Of a stretch of 64,000 nucleotides of DNA, positions 18,174-29,911 are shown in pieces. Every line of letters starts with the position of its first letter. Within the stretch, counting starts at the first letter, position 1. The position numbers and the translations under genes were made by a program. The notes under the pieces are model-generated. The model made no database searches, was not told the origin of the DNA, and saw only the letters and a list, made by a program, of their open reading frames with translations. The stretch comes from Pseudomonas leptonychotis (GTDB taxonomy: Bacteria > Pseudomonadota > Gammaproteobacteria > Pseudomonadales > Pseudomonadaceae), in assembly GCF_004920405.1 (NCBI RefSeq), contig NZ_RFLV01000002.1:434001-498000 (forward strand), written 5' to 3'.

Positions 18174-19255
18174 TGAACGCCCGCCTGCTGCTCCTGATAA
18201 CTGCACTTTATCTGTGCGCCTGCACGCCCCTCGATGATGGCCTGGCGCGGCAGGCTGATTACTTGCAGCGCTTGAGTAACGCTCTGGATGTTGAACCGGC
18301 AACGGCCTTCGATCCCAGCGAGTTGACCCGTTACCGCCTACCTGCCCGCCGCGAACGCCTGATCGAGATTGCCGAGCTGCGCATCAGCCTGCTTGAGCTG
18401 CTGGTCGACGTGCGTCGCTGCCCGGTTTTGCAGCAACAGATCAGCCTGCGCAACAGCAGCCTGGGCAAACAACTGACGCCCAGCAGCCGCCTGGCCTATG
18501 AAGGGGATTTGCTGCGGGCCACCGATGCCTGTGTCGAACACATACGCCGCCAGGATCAGCAAGAGTTGCTTGGCACCCTTGAGCAATTGGCGCAGGACAA
18601 ACGTGGGCAATTGCCCGCAGTATTCTGGAATGCAATAAATGCCAGCCCCGAGGTCGAACGCTACCTGCGCTTTGCCGACCGAAGCCTGCCGGTGAATGCC
18701 GACGCTGACCACGCCGCCCTCAACGCCCTGGCGCAGTTGGCCGCCATCGGCAGCGCCCTGCCCAAGACGTTGCCGCCGAGTACCGCAGAGATTGATCCGT
18801 TGTTCTTTGCCCTGCACGCCAGCGACCAGGGCGGCCAGCTGATCAACAGCTTGGCCAGCCTCACCCACAGCCTCAATCAAGGCAGCCAGATGCTCGACGT
18901 TCGCCAGCAACGTCGCCCCCTCTGCCCCACGGGCAAACCGACTGCGCGCGCACGCATCGTGCAAAACATCTTCGTCAAGTATTACGCCGGCAGTCTGCAG
19001 CCATACTTGGCCCAGGTGGATCAACGCGGCCAGGTCTGGAGCGCCAGCCTGCGCACCCTCAACAGCGTGACGCAGATACCGCCAGCGACTCGGCAATATC
19101 TGCAGCAGTTGAGTGACGACAAAGCGTCGTTATGGGCGGACTTTCAGCATGCCACCGCGCGCCACGTCCGCAGCTGGCAAGACCTGCTGAACAGCTGCGG
19201 CCTAGCCCCCGGTCAGTCGGGATGGACCGGCAACACGGCCAATGCCGACCAATAA
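18173..19255 (+). CDS. DUF3080 lipoprotein
   Basis: This 360-residue protein has a lipoprotein signal (ITALYLCAC, lipidated Cys17) and a largely helical body rich in leucine and glutamine. It matches the DUF3080 family, of unknown function. It is coupled to the MATE gene by a one-base overlap, suggesting co-expression. Its last 43 bases overlap the convergent gamma-glutamylcyclotransferase-like gene. Confidence 0.83.
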   Translation: MNARLLLLITALYLCACTPLDDGLARQADYLQRLSNALDVEPATAFDPSELTRYRLPARRERLIEIAELRISLLELLVDVRRCPVLQQQISLRNSSLGKQLTPSSRLAYEGDLLRATDACVEHIRRQDQQELLGTLEQLAQDKRGQLPAVFWNAINASPEVERYLRFADRSLPVNADADHAALNALAQLAAIGSALPKTLPPSTAEIDPLFFALHASDQGGQLINSLASLTHSLNQGSQMLDVRQQRRPLCPTGKPTARARIVQNIFVKYYAGSLQPYLAQVDQRGQVWSASLRTLNSVTQIPPATRQYLQQLSDDKASLWADFQHATARHVRSWQDLLNSCGLAPGQSGWTGNTANADQ

Positions 19256-19668
19256 GCCTCAGACAACAACTCGCGCCCGGCCAACAGGTGCGCCAGGTAA
19301 TCGGCACTGGGTAATAGCCCTTCTTGGCGAAAAGCCGGGTTGGCGATATACACCCAAGCCGGCTGCACGCCATGGGCCGTGACAATCGGCAGGCACTCGC
19401 GGCTGTAATAGATGGGCGTGCCTTCGAAGTGATCCAGCTTGGCGATCTCGCCAGCGTCTGGCAGACGATACAAAACGCCCTCCACTCGCCCCTCACGCTC
19501 ATGCCGAATATTGGCGTAAGCCCGTCCGGGCGCACGGTCTGCCGCGCGTTTGTTAAAGCACAGGCTGTAACCCGGCAGATGCCCAGGCAGCGCTTCCAGC
19601 ACCGCCAGGCCACGGGCCTGCATGCGCGCCGGGTTCATATTCGAGCCGTAGGCGAAGTACCAGTTCAT
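19213..19668 (-). CDS. Gamma-glutamylcyclotransferase-like (AIG2) protein
   Basis: This 151-residue protein has the family start WYFAYGSNMNPARMQARG (the YGSNM phosphate-loop-like motif), NKRAADRAPGRAYANI and a catalytic-type Glu in LDHFEGTPIYYSREC. It may release 5-oxoproline from gamma-glutamyl compounds, but the substrate is inferred from family only. The start shares a base with the tusA stop (TAATG), so it is co-translated with tusA. Its 3' end overlaps the convergent DUF3080 gene. Confidence 0.88.
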   Translation of the reverse strand: MNWYFAYGSNMNPARMQARGLAVLEALPGHLPGYSLCFNKRAADRAPGRAYANIRHEREGRVEGVLYRLPDAGEIAKLDHFEGTPIYYSRECLPIVTAHGVQPAWVYIANPAFRQEGLLPSADYLAHLLAGRELLSEAYWSALAVLPVHPD

Positions 19669-19919
19669 TAATCAAGCTTCTTGCGGATCAGGTACAGATA
19701 GGTCGCGCCGTCTTCGGCCTGCTCTACCAGCTCATGACCGAGAAACACGCAGAACTTGGGGATGTCGCGACGGGTCGAGGGGTCGGTGGCAATCACCTTA
19801 AGCAGGCCGCCAGCCTGCAGGTCGCGCACCTTGTTATGCAGCATCATCACCGGCTCCGGGCAGTTCAGCCCGGTGGCGTCGAGGGTGTCATCAGGAATGG
19901 CGGTGGTTTGCAAAGACAT
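19668..19919 (-). CDS. tusA: Sulfurtransferase TusA/SirA-like
   Basis: This 83-residue protein has the TusA signature [16 protein letters not shown] with the sulphur-carrying Cys20, then [16 protein letters not shown]. TusA relays persulphide sulphur from IscS, notably for tRNA 2-thiouridine. The family has several paralogues, so the exact pathway is not proven here. The ATG at 19919 is preceded by GGAGC. Confidence 0.88.
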   Translation of the reverse strand: MSLQTTAIPDDTLDATGLNCPEPVMMLHNKVRDLQAGGLLKVIATDPSTRRDIPKFCVFLGHELVEQAEDGATYLYLIRKKLD

Positions 19920-20109
19920 CAATGGGCTCCAGTTGCAGGCCGCTATTCTCGCGCAAAGTTGACCCTAAGGTCATCTAGCATGTCGCGCACCAGCCAATGC
20001 TCGGCTAAACGGCACTGCCTGTAGCAATCAACACAACCTTGGATGGGCAGCCGTTGGCGGCCCCTTCAGGCAGGCTGCGCAGCGCCTACCACTCTAATAA
20101 GAACTGTCT

Positions 20110-21651
20110 ATGCGCCTTGCTCTGTTACTCACCGCCCTGCTGCTCAGCGGTTGTGCCGCCCGTGATCAACTGCCGGACTTCAACCCCAGCGCGCAGCAGG
20201 ATCTGCCGGCCACCTATTTTGACGCCGTGATCTATGGACGCGATGGCACCCGGCTGTCGGCCACGGTGTTTCAGCCCGCGCTAAAGGCAGGCGAGCAAGC
20301 GCCTGTAATCGTGCACACCCACGGTTGGGGTGGCTGGCGTATAACCAGACCGAATGGCTTTTACGGCACGCAGATGATGTCCGGCCGCGCCGCAGTCAAA
20401 GCCTGGCAAGCCGGTTACTGGGTGGTCAGCTATGACCAGCGCGGCTGGGGCGGCAGCGAGGGTGACATCGAAATGATGAACCCCGATTACGAGGTGCAGG
20501 ATGCCCTGGCCGTGATCGACTGGGCCGTCGCCAATCTTCCGCGACTGAGCATGGACGGGGCGAACGATCCAAAAGTCGGCATGCTCGGCGAAAGCTATGG
20601 CGGCGCGGTGCAGCTATTGGCCTCCGCGACGGATTCGCGCATCGACGCCATTGTGCCCATCGCCACCTGGTATGACCTTAGCGAAGCCTTGGCTCCGGAC
20701 AGCCACATGAAAGTCGGCTGGACCGGCGTACTGCTCAGTCTCGGCCTGTCCACCGGTTATGACTTGGGCAAGTTCGTGCAAGCGCCCTACCTTAAAAGCG
20801 GCGACGGGCACATGCGCGACAGCGTGCGCGCCGAACTCAAGGCCCACAGCCTGACCAGCTACTGCGCGCGCGGCCAGCGCCCGCAAGCCGATGCGCTGCT
20901 GATTCAAGGCATGCGCGACACCTTGTTCCCGCTCAACCAGGGCCTGGCGATTCGCGACTGTCTGCAACAAGGCGAGCGTGACGTGCGCTTGCTTGGCATG
21001 CAGGGCGGGCATATCCTGCCACCCCCCATGCAGCGTTGGAGCGGCCTGCCGCCGTTCAATAATGAAACGGTGCTGCATTGCGATGGCCGGGCAATCAACC
21101 TCTACCAGAGCATCATCAGCTGGTACGAAGACAAGCTGCGCGGCCGCAAGGGCGTGGCCGCGAGCATTCCCGATTTCTGTGTCAGTCTTGACCTGGATCG
21201 CGGGGTGGCCTTGCACGCGCTGCCAGCCAGTCAAAAAATCGCACTGCCTACCACCGTTATCCGGCCGTTTAGCAGTGGGCTGCTGCAACCGGCGCGCTTT
21301 ATCCCACTGCAACAGGTACAGGCAAGTAGCGCCTTGGTCGGCGTACCGCGCGTGCACCTGGATAACGCTGAGCAACTGCCGACGCTATTTGCCGCTCTAG
21401 TCGTCAAACGGGCCAATGGCCGCAGTGAAGTGCTAAGCGAGCAGGTTACCCCGCTCAAAGGCCAAGCCAGTACTGAGCTGGCTGCCGTCAGTGCGCAGTT
21501 GCAGCCGGGGGACGTGCTAGGCCTGCGCATTAGTGGATTCAGTGGCCAGTACCTGTTCAACAGTTCCTGGCAGCTTTCCAGCAGCACGCTGCAAGGAAGT
21601 GTTGAATGGCCGCAGTTGCTGCCGTTAGAGCCGCAACTGGCCAGGCATTGA
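20110..21651 (+). CDS. Lipoprotein alpha/beta-hydrolase (CocE/X-Pro dipeptidyl peptidase S15-like)
   Basis: This is a 513-residue lipoprotein (LLSGCAARD, lipidated Cys15). Its alpha/beta-hydrolase domain has the oxyanion HTHGWGG region at 70-75, YDQRGWGGSEG at 108-118 and the nucleophile Ser162 in GESYGG. The C-terminal part, after about residue 370, is beta-rich, as in S15/CocE-type acyl hydrolases. Expected location is the periplasmic face of a membrane; the substrate is unknown. It stands alone between tusA and the convergent rlmM, with two bases to the rlmM stop. Confidence 0.87.
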   Translation: MRLALLLTALLLSGCAARDQLPDFNPSAQQDLPATYFDAVIYGRDGTRLSATVFQPALKAGEQAPVIVHTHGWGGWRITRPNGFYGTQMMSGRAAVKAWQAGYWVVSYDQRGWGGSEGDIEMMNPDYEVQDALAVIDWAVANLPRLSMDGANDPKVGMLGESYGGAVQLLASATDSRIDAIVPIATWYDLSEALAPDSHMKVGWTGVLLSLGLSTGYDLGKFVQAPYLKSGDGHMRDSVRAELKAHSLTSYCARGQRPQADALLIQGMRDTLFPLNQGLAIRDCLQQGERDVRLLGMQGGHILPPPMQRWSGLPPFNNETVLHCDGRAINLYQSIISWYEDKLRGRKGVAASIPDFCVSLDLDRGVALHALPASQKIALPTTVIRPFSSGLLQPARFIPLQQVQASSALVGVPRVHLDNAEQLPTLFAALVVKRANGRSEVLSEQVTPLKGQASTELAAVSAQLQPGDVLGLRISGFSGQYLFNSSWQLSSSTLQGSVEWPQLLPLEPQLARH

Positions 21652-21653
21652 AG

Positions 21654-22709
21654 CTATTTGCTTAAGCGGCGTAGGTGGCAGGTGACTTCCTCACGGTCGT
21701 GATAAAGCTGCTTGCAGGCAATTGAGACCTTGATCTTGCGCTCGGCAAAGCCGTCTTCAAGGCGTTGCAACAGCCGGCGCACTTCGGCGTAGCGTTGTTT
21801 CATGGGCAGCTTGAGGTTGACCACCGCCTCACGGCAATGGCCTTCGCCGATCCAGGTTTCCAGCAAGGCGGCGCTACGGGCGGGTTTCTCGACAATGTCG
21901 CAGACCATCCAGTCCACCGGTTGCTTAGGCTTCCAGGTGAAGCCGTCCACCATCAGGTGTTGCACCAGCCCGGTGTCCATCAGGCTTTCGGCCATCGGCC
22001 CGTTGTCGATGGCGGTGACCAGCATGCCGCGCTTGACCAGCTGATAGGTCCAACCGCCGGGGGCGGCGCCGAGATCGACTCCGGTCATGTCGCCAGATAA
22101 ACGCTCATCCCATTGCTCACGAGGGATAAAGGTATGCCAGGCCTCCTCTAGTTTGAGGGTCGAACGACTTGGCGCCTCACGGGGAAACTTCAGGCGCGGA
22201 ATACCCATGGCCCACTGCGCCGAATTATTCACCTCAGCCATGCCGACAAACACCTCACGGCCACTTTTAAACGTCAGCAGCAAGCGCGGTTTGTGCGCAT
22301 CCTCAACCAGCTTGCCGGCCTTGGTCAGGGCATTGCGCAGCGGCGCCTCGAACTTTTTGCAGAAGTTCGACAATTCCTTGCCGTCGTTGGTGTCCAGCAC
22401 CTCTAGCCATAAGCTGCCGAATACTGGCGAACCTGCCAAATGAGCCAGCAGCACGCTGATGCGGTCCAGCTCCGGCAGGTCGATAAACATCCCGCGCGCC
22501 CACTGGCGCGGGAAAATCAACTGATTGAAGCGCGCGCCCCGCATCAAACGCTCGGCGCCATCGTCTTCAGTGCAGATAAATTCGGCGCAGGCGGTGTTCG
22601 GCTTGGCTTTGGCATAACCGGCAACGTCCAGGCGCGCAGCGTGTTCGGCAATTTCCGCACACACCTCATTTTCAAAACCTGGACGGCAGTGCAACAGCAA
22701 GGTATTCAT
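21654..22709 (-). CDS. rlmM: 23S rRNA 2'-O-ribose C2498 methyltransferase
   Basis: RlmM (YgdE) methylates the ribose of C2498 in 23S rRNA using S-adenosylmethionine. The 351-residue product has the THUMP-like N-terminal half and a Rossmann methyltransferase half. Motifs are DLGAAPGGWTYQL (SAM binding), AIDNGPM and VDWMVCDIVEKP. The catalytic Lys-Asp-Lys-Glu type residues are within these segments and VVNLKLPMKQRY. Length and motifs fit the family. Confidence 0.96.
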   Translation of the reverse strand: MNTLLLHCRPGFENEVCAEIAEHAARLDVAGYAKAKPNTACAEFICTEDDGAERLMRGARFNQLIFPRQWARGMFIDLPELDRISVLLAHLAGSPVFGSLWLEVLDTNDGKELSNFCKKFEAPLRNALTKAGKLVEDAHKPRLLLTFKSGREVFVGMAEVNNSAQWAMGIPRLKFPREAPSRSTLKLEEAWHTFIPREQWDERLSGDMTGVDLGAAPGGWTYQLVKRGMLVTAIDNGPMAESLMDTGLVQHLMVDGFTWKPKQPVDWMVCDIVEKPARSAALLETWIGEGHCREAVVNLKLPMKQRYAEVRRLLQRLEDGFAERKIKVSIACKQLYHDREEVTCHLRRLSK

Positions 22710-22975
22710 CAGTGACTCTCCTCAAGGCGCGCATCATAGCCGAGTCGGGAACCCTTAACCCTGCGACCTGTCCAGTTAGAAGGCTCGCGGTTTCACCTGC
22801 GTGGTTATTTGTGCAACGCCACCGACGACCCACAGCACCGCGACAACCGATAAAACACCCTCAATGCCAACCTGCCGAACGCCCATAGATGGCGAGCCTG
22901 AGCGAGCAGGGCTAGGGTAAACACTCTGCAGCAATTAACCCGGCTTGCACCGTGGCAAGCCACAGGAGATGCGCA

Positions 22976-25720
<2,745 letters not shown>

Positions 25721-25768
25721 GCGCTCTGTATCCCCTGCGTTAGAGGGCCTCTCGATCAACCCGGACAT

Positions 25769-25802
25769 AATGCCGCAGCTGATACCTGCGGCATTATTTA
25801 TT
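25769..25802 (+). terminator. Intrinsic terminator after acnA
   Basis: AATGCCGCAG (25769-25778) pairs perfectly with CTGCGGCATT (25786-25795), followed by ATTTATT. Confidence 0.8.
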
Positions 25803-25858
25803 CAACTTCTGACGGCAATGGCCGATCATGTGGCATCGATTAAAGGATTACTTCAGCC

Positions 25859-27424
25859 ATGCGCAATAACCAGCCGATTACCCAACGCGAACGCAGCTTT
25901 CCTGGACAACAACGACTGATCTCCACCACCGACACCAAAGGTCAAATCACCTACTGCAACGACGCTTTTGTTGAGATCAGCGGGTTTACTCGCGATGAGC
26001 TGATTCGTGCGCCACACAACCTGGTGCGCCATCCGGATGTACCGGCGGCGGTGTTCCAACATATGTGGAACACGCTGAAGAAAGGCCGGCCATGGATGGG
26101 GATTGTTAAAAACCGCTGCAAAAGCGGTGACCACTACTGGGTCAACGCCTACGTCACCCCAGTGACGGAAAACAATCAGGTGATTGGCTACGAGTCCGTG
26201 CGGGTCAAACCCAGCGCCGAACAAGTACGCCGTGCCGAGGCGCTTTACCAGCGCATCAACAGCGGTAAAGCGGCCGTGCCGAGCAGCGATCACTGGTTGC
26301 CGATCCTGCAAAATTGGCTGCCGTTTATTCTGATCAGCCAAATTGGCTTTCTGCTTGGCGCCTGGCTCGACTCCAGCTGGGGCTTTGCCTTGGCCGCCGG
26401 TTTGTCTGTACCGCTTGGCCTGCTCGGCCTGAACTGGCAACAACGTGGCCTAAAACGCTTGCTGCGCCTGGCTGACCAAACCACCTCAGACCCGCTAATT
26501 GCACAGATGTACACCGACAGCCGCGGCGCTCAGGGCCGCCTGGAAATGTCCATTCTCAGCCAAGAAGCGCGTCTGAAAACCTGCCTAACCCGCCTGCAAG
26601 ACACCGCTGAGCAACTCACCCAGCAAGCCAAACAGGCCAATACCCTGGCGCACAACAGCTCAGCCGGGCTTGAGCGCCAACGCAGCGAAACCGACCAGGT
26701 GGCCACCGCCATCAACGAAATGGCGGCCACCACCCTGGAAGTGGCGAGCAATGTGGCGCGTACCGCCATCGCCACCCAAGACGCCAACCGCCTGACCAGC
26801 GCCGGCCGCACGATTGCCAGTGAAACCCGCCTGGCCATCCAACGCCTGTCGCAATCGGTGGGTGATACCGGTGAAACAGTGACGCGCCTGGCCCACGACA
26901 GCAATGAGATTGGTGGCGTGGTCGATGTGATCAAAGGCATTGCCGACCAGACCAACCTGCTGGCACTCAACGCCGCCATCGAAGCCGCACGGGCAGGTGA
27001 AATGGGCCGTGGTTTTGCTGTCGTGGCTGATGAGGTGCGCTCATTGGCGCAGCGTACAGCCGAATCCACCGGGCAGATCCACCAACTGATTGCCAAGCTG
27101 CAGCGCACTGCCGAAGAGGCGGTCATGACCATGGAGATCGGCCGCAAACAGGCCGATGAAGGGGTTGAGCGTGTGCAGCAGGCGGACGACGCCCTGGCCG
27201 GTATCAGCGATGCGGTGGCCAATATCACCGACATGGCCAACCAGATCGCCGCCGCCGCCGAAGAGCAGAGTGCTGTGGCCGATGAGGTCAACCGCAGCAT
27301 CACCACCATCGCCCAACTGGCCGACCAGACCGCCGGCGAAGCACACAACACCGCCTTACTCAGCGAGGCGCTAACGGCCACTGCTAATGGTCAGTACGCG
27401 CTGGTAGAACGCTTCAATCGCTAA
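25859..27424 (+). CDS. aer: Aerotaxis receptor (PAS-containing methyl-accepting chemotaxis protein)
   Basis: This 521-residue transducer has an N-terminal PAS domain (about 20-120, [28 protein letters not shown]) expected to hold FAD and sense redox state. A hydrophobic hairpin membrane anchor lies at about 140-190 with no periplasmic domain. The cytoplasmic signalling domain has the hairpin-tip signature [21 protein letters not shown]. The ribosome site is AAAGGA upstream. Position directly downstream of acnA is the arrangement I recall for aer in P. aeruginosa. Confidence 0.92.
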   Translation: MRNNQPITQRERSFPGQQRLISTTDTKGQITYCNDAFVEISGFTRDELIRAPHNLVRHPDVPAAVFQHMWNTLKKGRPWMGIVKNRCKSGDHYWVNAYVTPVTENNQVIGYESVRVKPSAEQVRRAEALYQRINSGKAAVPSSDHWLPILQNWLPFILISQIGFLLGAWLDSSWGFALAAGLSVPLGLLGLNWQQRGLKRLLRLADQTTSDPLIAQMYTDSRGAQGRLEMSILSQEARLKTCLTRLQDTAEQLTQQAKQANTLAHNSSAGLERQRSETDQVATAINEMAATTLEVASNVARTAIATQDANRLTSAGRTIASETRLAIQRLSQSVGDTGETVTRLAHDSNEIGGVVDVIKGIADQTNLLALNAAIEAARAGEMGRGFAVVADEVRSLAQRTAESTGQIHQLIAKLQRTAEEAVMTMEIGRKQADEGVERVQQADDALAGISDAVANITDMANQIAAAAEEQSAVADEVNRSITTIAQLADQTAGEAHNTALLSEALTATANGQYALVERFNR

Positions 27425-27432
27425 ACCTGCAC

Positions 27433-27456
27433 CCGCGCACTGCTAGCAGTGCGCGG
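27433..27456. terminator. Perfect 24-base palindrome between aer and cti
   Basis: CCGCGCACTG-CTAG-CAGTGCGCGG lies exactly between two convergent stops. It probably limits read-through in both directions, although there is no T-tract. Confidence 0.55.
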
Positions 27457-27468
27457 CTTGCTGCGCCC

Positions 27469-29748
27469 CTAGAGATTTTCGTAGCGGTTCATGTCCAGCA
27501 CACCAGCCTCAAGCGGCTCGGTTTGCTGGATATACGCCGACATATCATGGAAATAACGCCAGAACTCGGGATGGGTGCGGCGAATGCCCCAACGCTCAAC
27601 CAGTTGCGCGAACGCCGGCGCATCACGCGCCTGCTCCATGGCGGCAACAAACTCCGCAACCTGCTCAACCTGAACATTGAAGATAAAGTTGGGGTAACTG
27701 CTCAGCACGCCTGGGTAAATCGTCAAGGTATCCAGCGCCGGCTGATAGCGCCGCTCTTCGCCGAGTATAAAAGCCACATTGGTGTGCGCACGGTTGCGCA
27801 ACAGGCTGTACACCTCGCGCTTGCCATCAGACGCTTCCACCCGCAGCAGCGTGGCCTCCGGTAATTGCTCGATCACCTTAAGCCCGCCTGCGGGTTTGCC
27901 CGTCAGACGGCTCAAGGATTGCTCCGCGCGCTGCAATTGAACATCCACCTCTGGGCGATAGCAGTGCGCGCCGCTGCAGCGGTTGATCGGGTCAGGTCGC
28001 GCATTGAGGCTGCCGTAGCGCGTCAGCAGGGCCTCAACAAAACTGCGCTTGGGATCTGCTGTGGGCAACTGCAAAGCCGTTGGCGTTTCTACATCGATGC
28101 CCTGATAGCTCATCCACATCTTCAGTTTGCCGCCACTTTGATACCAGTCATCCAAGTACCCCTGGCGCGATCCTGCCGGCATCAAGCGCAGGAAATTGAC
28201 CTCTGCACCGTTGCGGATCAAGTCAAAATACAGCCGTGTTTGCGCCTGGTGAGACACGTTACCGAACACATCGAAGTTCACCACCAGCTGATAGTAAGAG
28301 CGCTCCAGCAGCGGGAAATCCAACCACCAGAGGGTTTGTGGCACCTCACCAATCAGGCCTTTACGCACCGACGCGCTGTCATGCTGACGAAACACCGACA
28401 GCAGCGCGTTGTCGTTACCGGCCCAGATATGCGACCAGCTCGGCGCGGGCGCCTCGGCATAACGTTGCATCCGCAACGCTTCGTACTCATTGCGTTTATC
28501 GCGGTAGGTGCGCCAGATACCGACCAAGTCACCAATGCTGTCGAGCTGTCCGGGCATGGCCAACAGCGCTTTCGCCTTGTCGCGGTATTCCGGATCAGTG
28601 ACATAGAGGTCGTGTTTCGGGTCTTGGAACACCGCCCAGAAATTATCGCGAATCACATCCGTAGCAATCTGCCCACGGCACACCGGCCCACGAATAAAGG
28701 TGCGCACAAAGTATTCGCCGTCATCGAGCATAAATTGATAGCGCGCCTGCGCAGGAATCGCGGCAAAGGTTTCAAACGGATTGGCGCGGCGCAACAAGCC
28801 ATAGCCCGGCACCTCATCGGTCTGCCAGTCTGTGGCGAAGAACAACTGTTTTATTCGTTCCAGCTTCGCCGCACTCAGCCCGTAGGTGATATGGGTCTTG
28901 TACACAATTACGCCCTGCACCGGCAGCAAGCGATAGTAAAACTCAGTGCCCGGGTCATCATTGGGCTGGCGCGTGGCGATGATATCTACCGGTTTACCGC
29001 TCGGCGTGCGCGAACGCACCATTTGAAAGAAATGCCCCGGTTCACCGCCGGTAAAATGCAGGTGAGCAAGAAACAGATGCTCATACAACCAGCGCGAAAC
29101 CAGCGCCTCGCGGGCACCGGGGGCGTTCATAAAGGCCTCCCAGGTGGCAATCTGCTGGGTTTCCGCCGCACTGGCCTGCAACGCTTGCTGATCGACTGGC
29201 GCGCCCTGTTTCAGCCAGGTTTGCAGGGTTTGATAATCCTCCTCGTTCAGTCCGGTCACGGCGAACGGCATGCCGACCTGAGGGTTTTTACGGGCAAACT
29301 CGGCGAATTCCTGCGGCAACGGGCATTGGTTGGCCCGGCTAATACCGATAGCCAATTGCGCGGGTAATTTGCTGTTGGCGGCAAAAGGCTGCTGATGCCC
29401 CAGCTCTAGCATGCGCCCCAGCAAGGCTGCTTGACTGCCTTGCTGATCCAATACCGAGGTAAAGCCCTTGCGCTGCCACGCCGCCGCACCATGGGCATCA
29501 ACAAACAGGCGCGTGGTGGCCTGTGCTTCGGTACGCCCGCCGTTGTACACCGTAGCTTTACTCGCCCCACGCTGCGCGCCCTCAGCGCTGCCTAGATTGA
29601 GCTGGCAGGCGGCGTCGTAGCAGGCATGGCAGGCCACACAGTGCTGGGTAAAAATGGGTTGGATATCACGGCTATAGGAAAGCGTTTCTGCAGCTTGCAA
29701 TGAACCGATGAACAAAAAACACACGCCAAGCAATAAGCGGCAGAACAT
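27469..29748 (-). CDS. cti: Periplasmic fatty acid cis/trans isomerase
   Basis: Cti converts cis- to trans-unsaturated fatty acids in membrane phospholipids, lowering fluidity under solvent or heat stress. The 759-residue product has a signal peptide ending near LQAA-ET. A cytochrome c-type haem motif CVACH follows at 37-41 in HCVACHACYDAACQL, diagnostic of Cti. Length fits the family. The ATG at 29748 has GGAAGG upstream; a TTG-initiated longer frame is less likely. It is divergent from metH, a neighbour pair also described in other Pseudomonas to my recollection. Confidence 0.96.
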   Translation of the reverse strand: MFCRLLLGVCFLFIGSLQAAETLSYSRDIQPIFTQHCVACHACYDAACQLNLGSAEGAQRGASKATVYNGGRTEAQATTRLFVDAHGAAAWQRKGFTSVLDQQGSQAALLGRMLELGHQQPFAANSKLPAQLAIGISRANQCPLPQEFAEFARKNPQVGMPFAVTGLNEEDYQTLQTWLKQGAPVDQQALQASAAETQQIATWEAFMNAPGAREALVSRWLYEHLFLAHLHFTGGEPGHFFQMVRSRTPSGKPVDIIATRQPNDDPGTEFYYRLLPVQGVIVYKTHITYGLSAAKLERIKQLFFATDWQTDEVPGYGLLRRANPFETFAAIPAQARYQFMLDDGEYFVRTFIRGPVCRGQIATDVIRDNFWAVFQDPKHDLYVTDPEYRDKAKALLAMPGQLDSIGDLVGIWRTYRDKRNEYEALRMQRYAEAPAPSWSHIWAGNDNALLSVFRQHDSASVRKGLIGEVPQTLWWLDFPLLERSYYQLVVNFDVFGNVSHQAQTRLYFDLIRNGAEVNFLRLMPAGSRQGYLDDWYQSGGKLKMWMSYQGIDVETPTALQLPTADPKRSFVEALLTRYGSLNARPDPINRCSGAHCYRPEVDVQLQRAEQSLSRLTGKPAGGLKVIEQLPEATLLRVEASDGKREVYSLLRNRAHTNVAFILGEERRYQPALDTLTIYPGVLSSYPNFIFNVQVEQVAEFVAAMEQARDAPAFAQLVERWGIRRTHPEFWRYFHDMSAYIQQTEPLEAGVLDMNRYENL

Positions 29749-29817
29749 AGAGCCTTCCTTCAAATAGCTTAAGCGCCGATTTTAGCCGTCGCCGGCCAAT
29801 CAAGGCGAGCGAACTTA

Positions 29818-29834
29818 CATGAGCCAGATTCATG
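29818..29834. promoter_or_regulatory. Possible MetR-type operator between cti and metH
   Basis: CATGA and TCATG flank seven bases to give a palindrome containing TGAG-ccaga-TTCA. This is one mismatch from the MetR consensus TGAA-N5-TTCA. It lies about 80 bases upstream of the metH ATG and about 70 upstream of the cti ATG. MetR is a known homocysteine-responsive activator of methionine genes in enterobacteria; use here is inferred. Confidence 0.4.
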
Positions 29835-29911
29835 TTAATTCGCACCCCACTGCAAAAGCGCACAGCTTTGCTATCATCGCGCCTTTGTTTCCGCGCCTCA
29901 GGTAGTTCTCC

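Noticed and set aside
27865..29367. 500-codon plus-strand frame antisense to cti
   Set aside because: Shadow frame; the cti product has a signal peptide and haem motif on the other strand.
29749..29911. Cobalamin riboswitch before metH
   Set aside because: The leader is too short and no B12-box-like core was seen.
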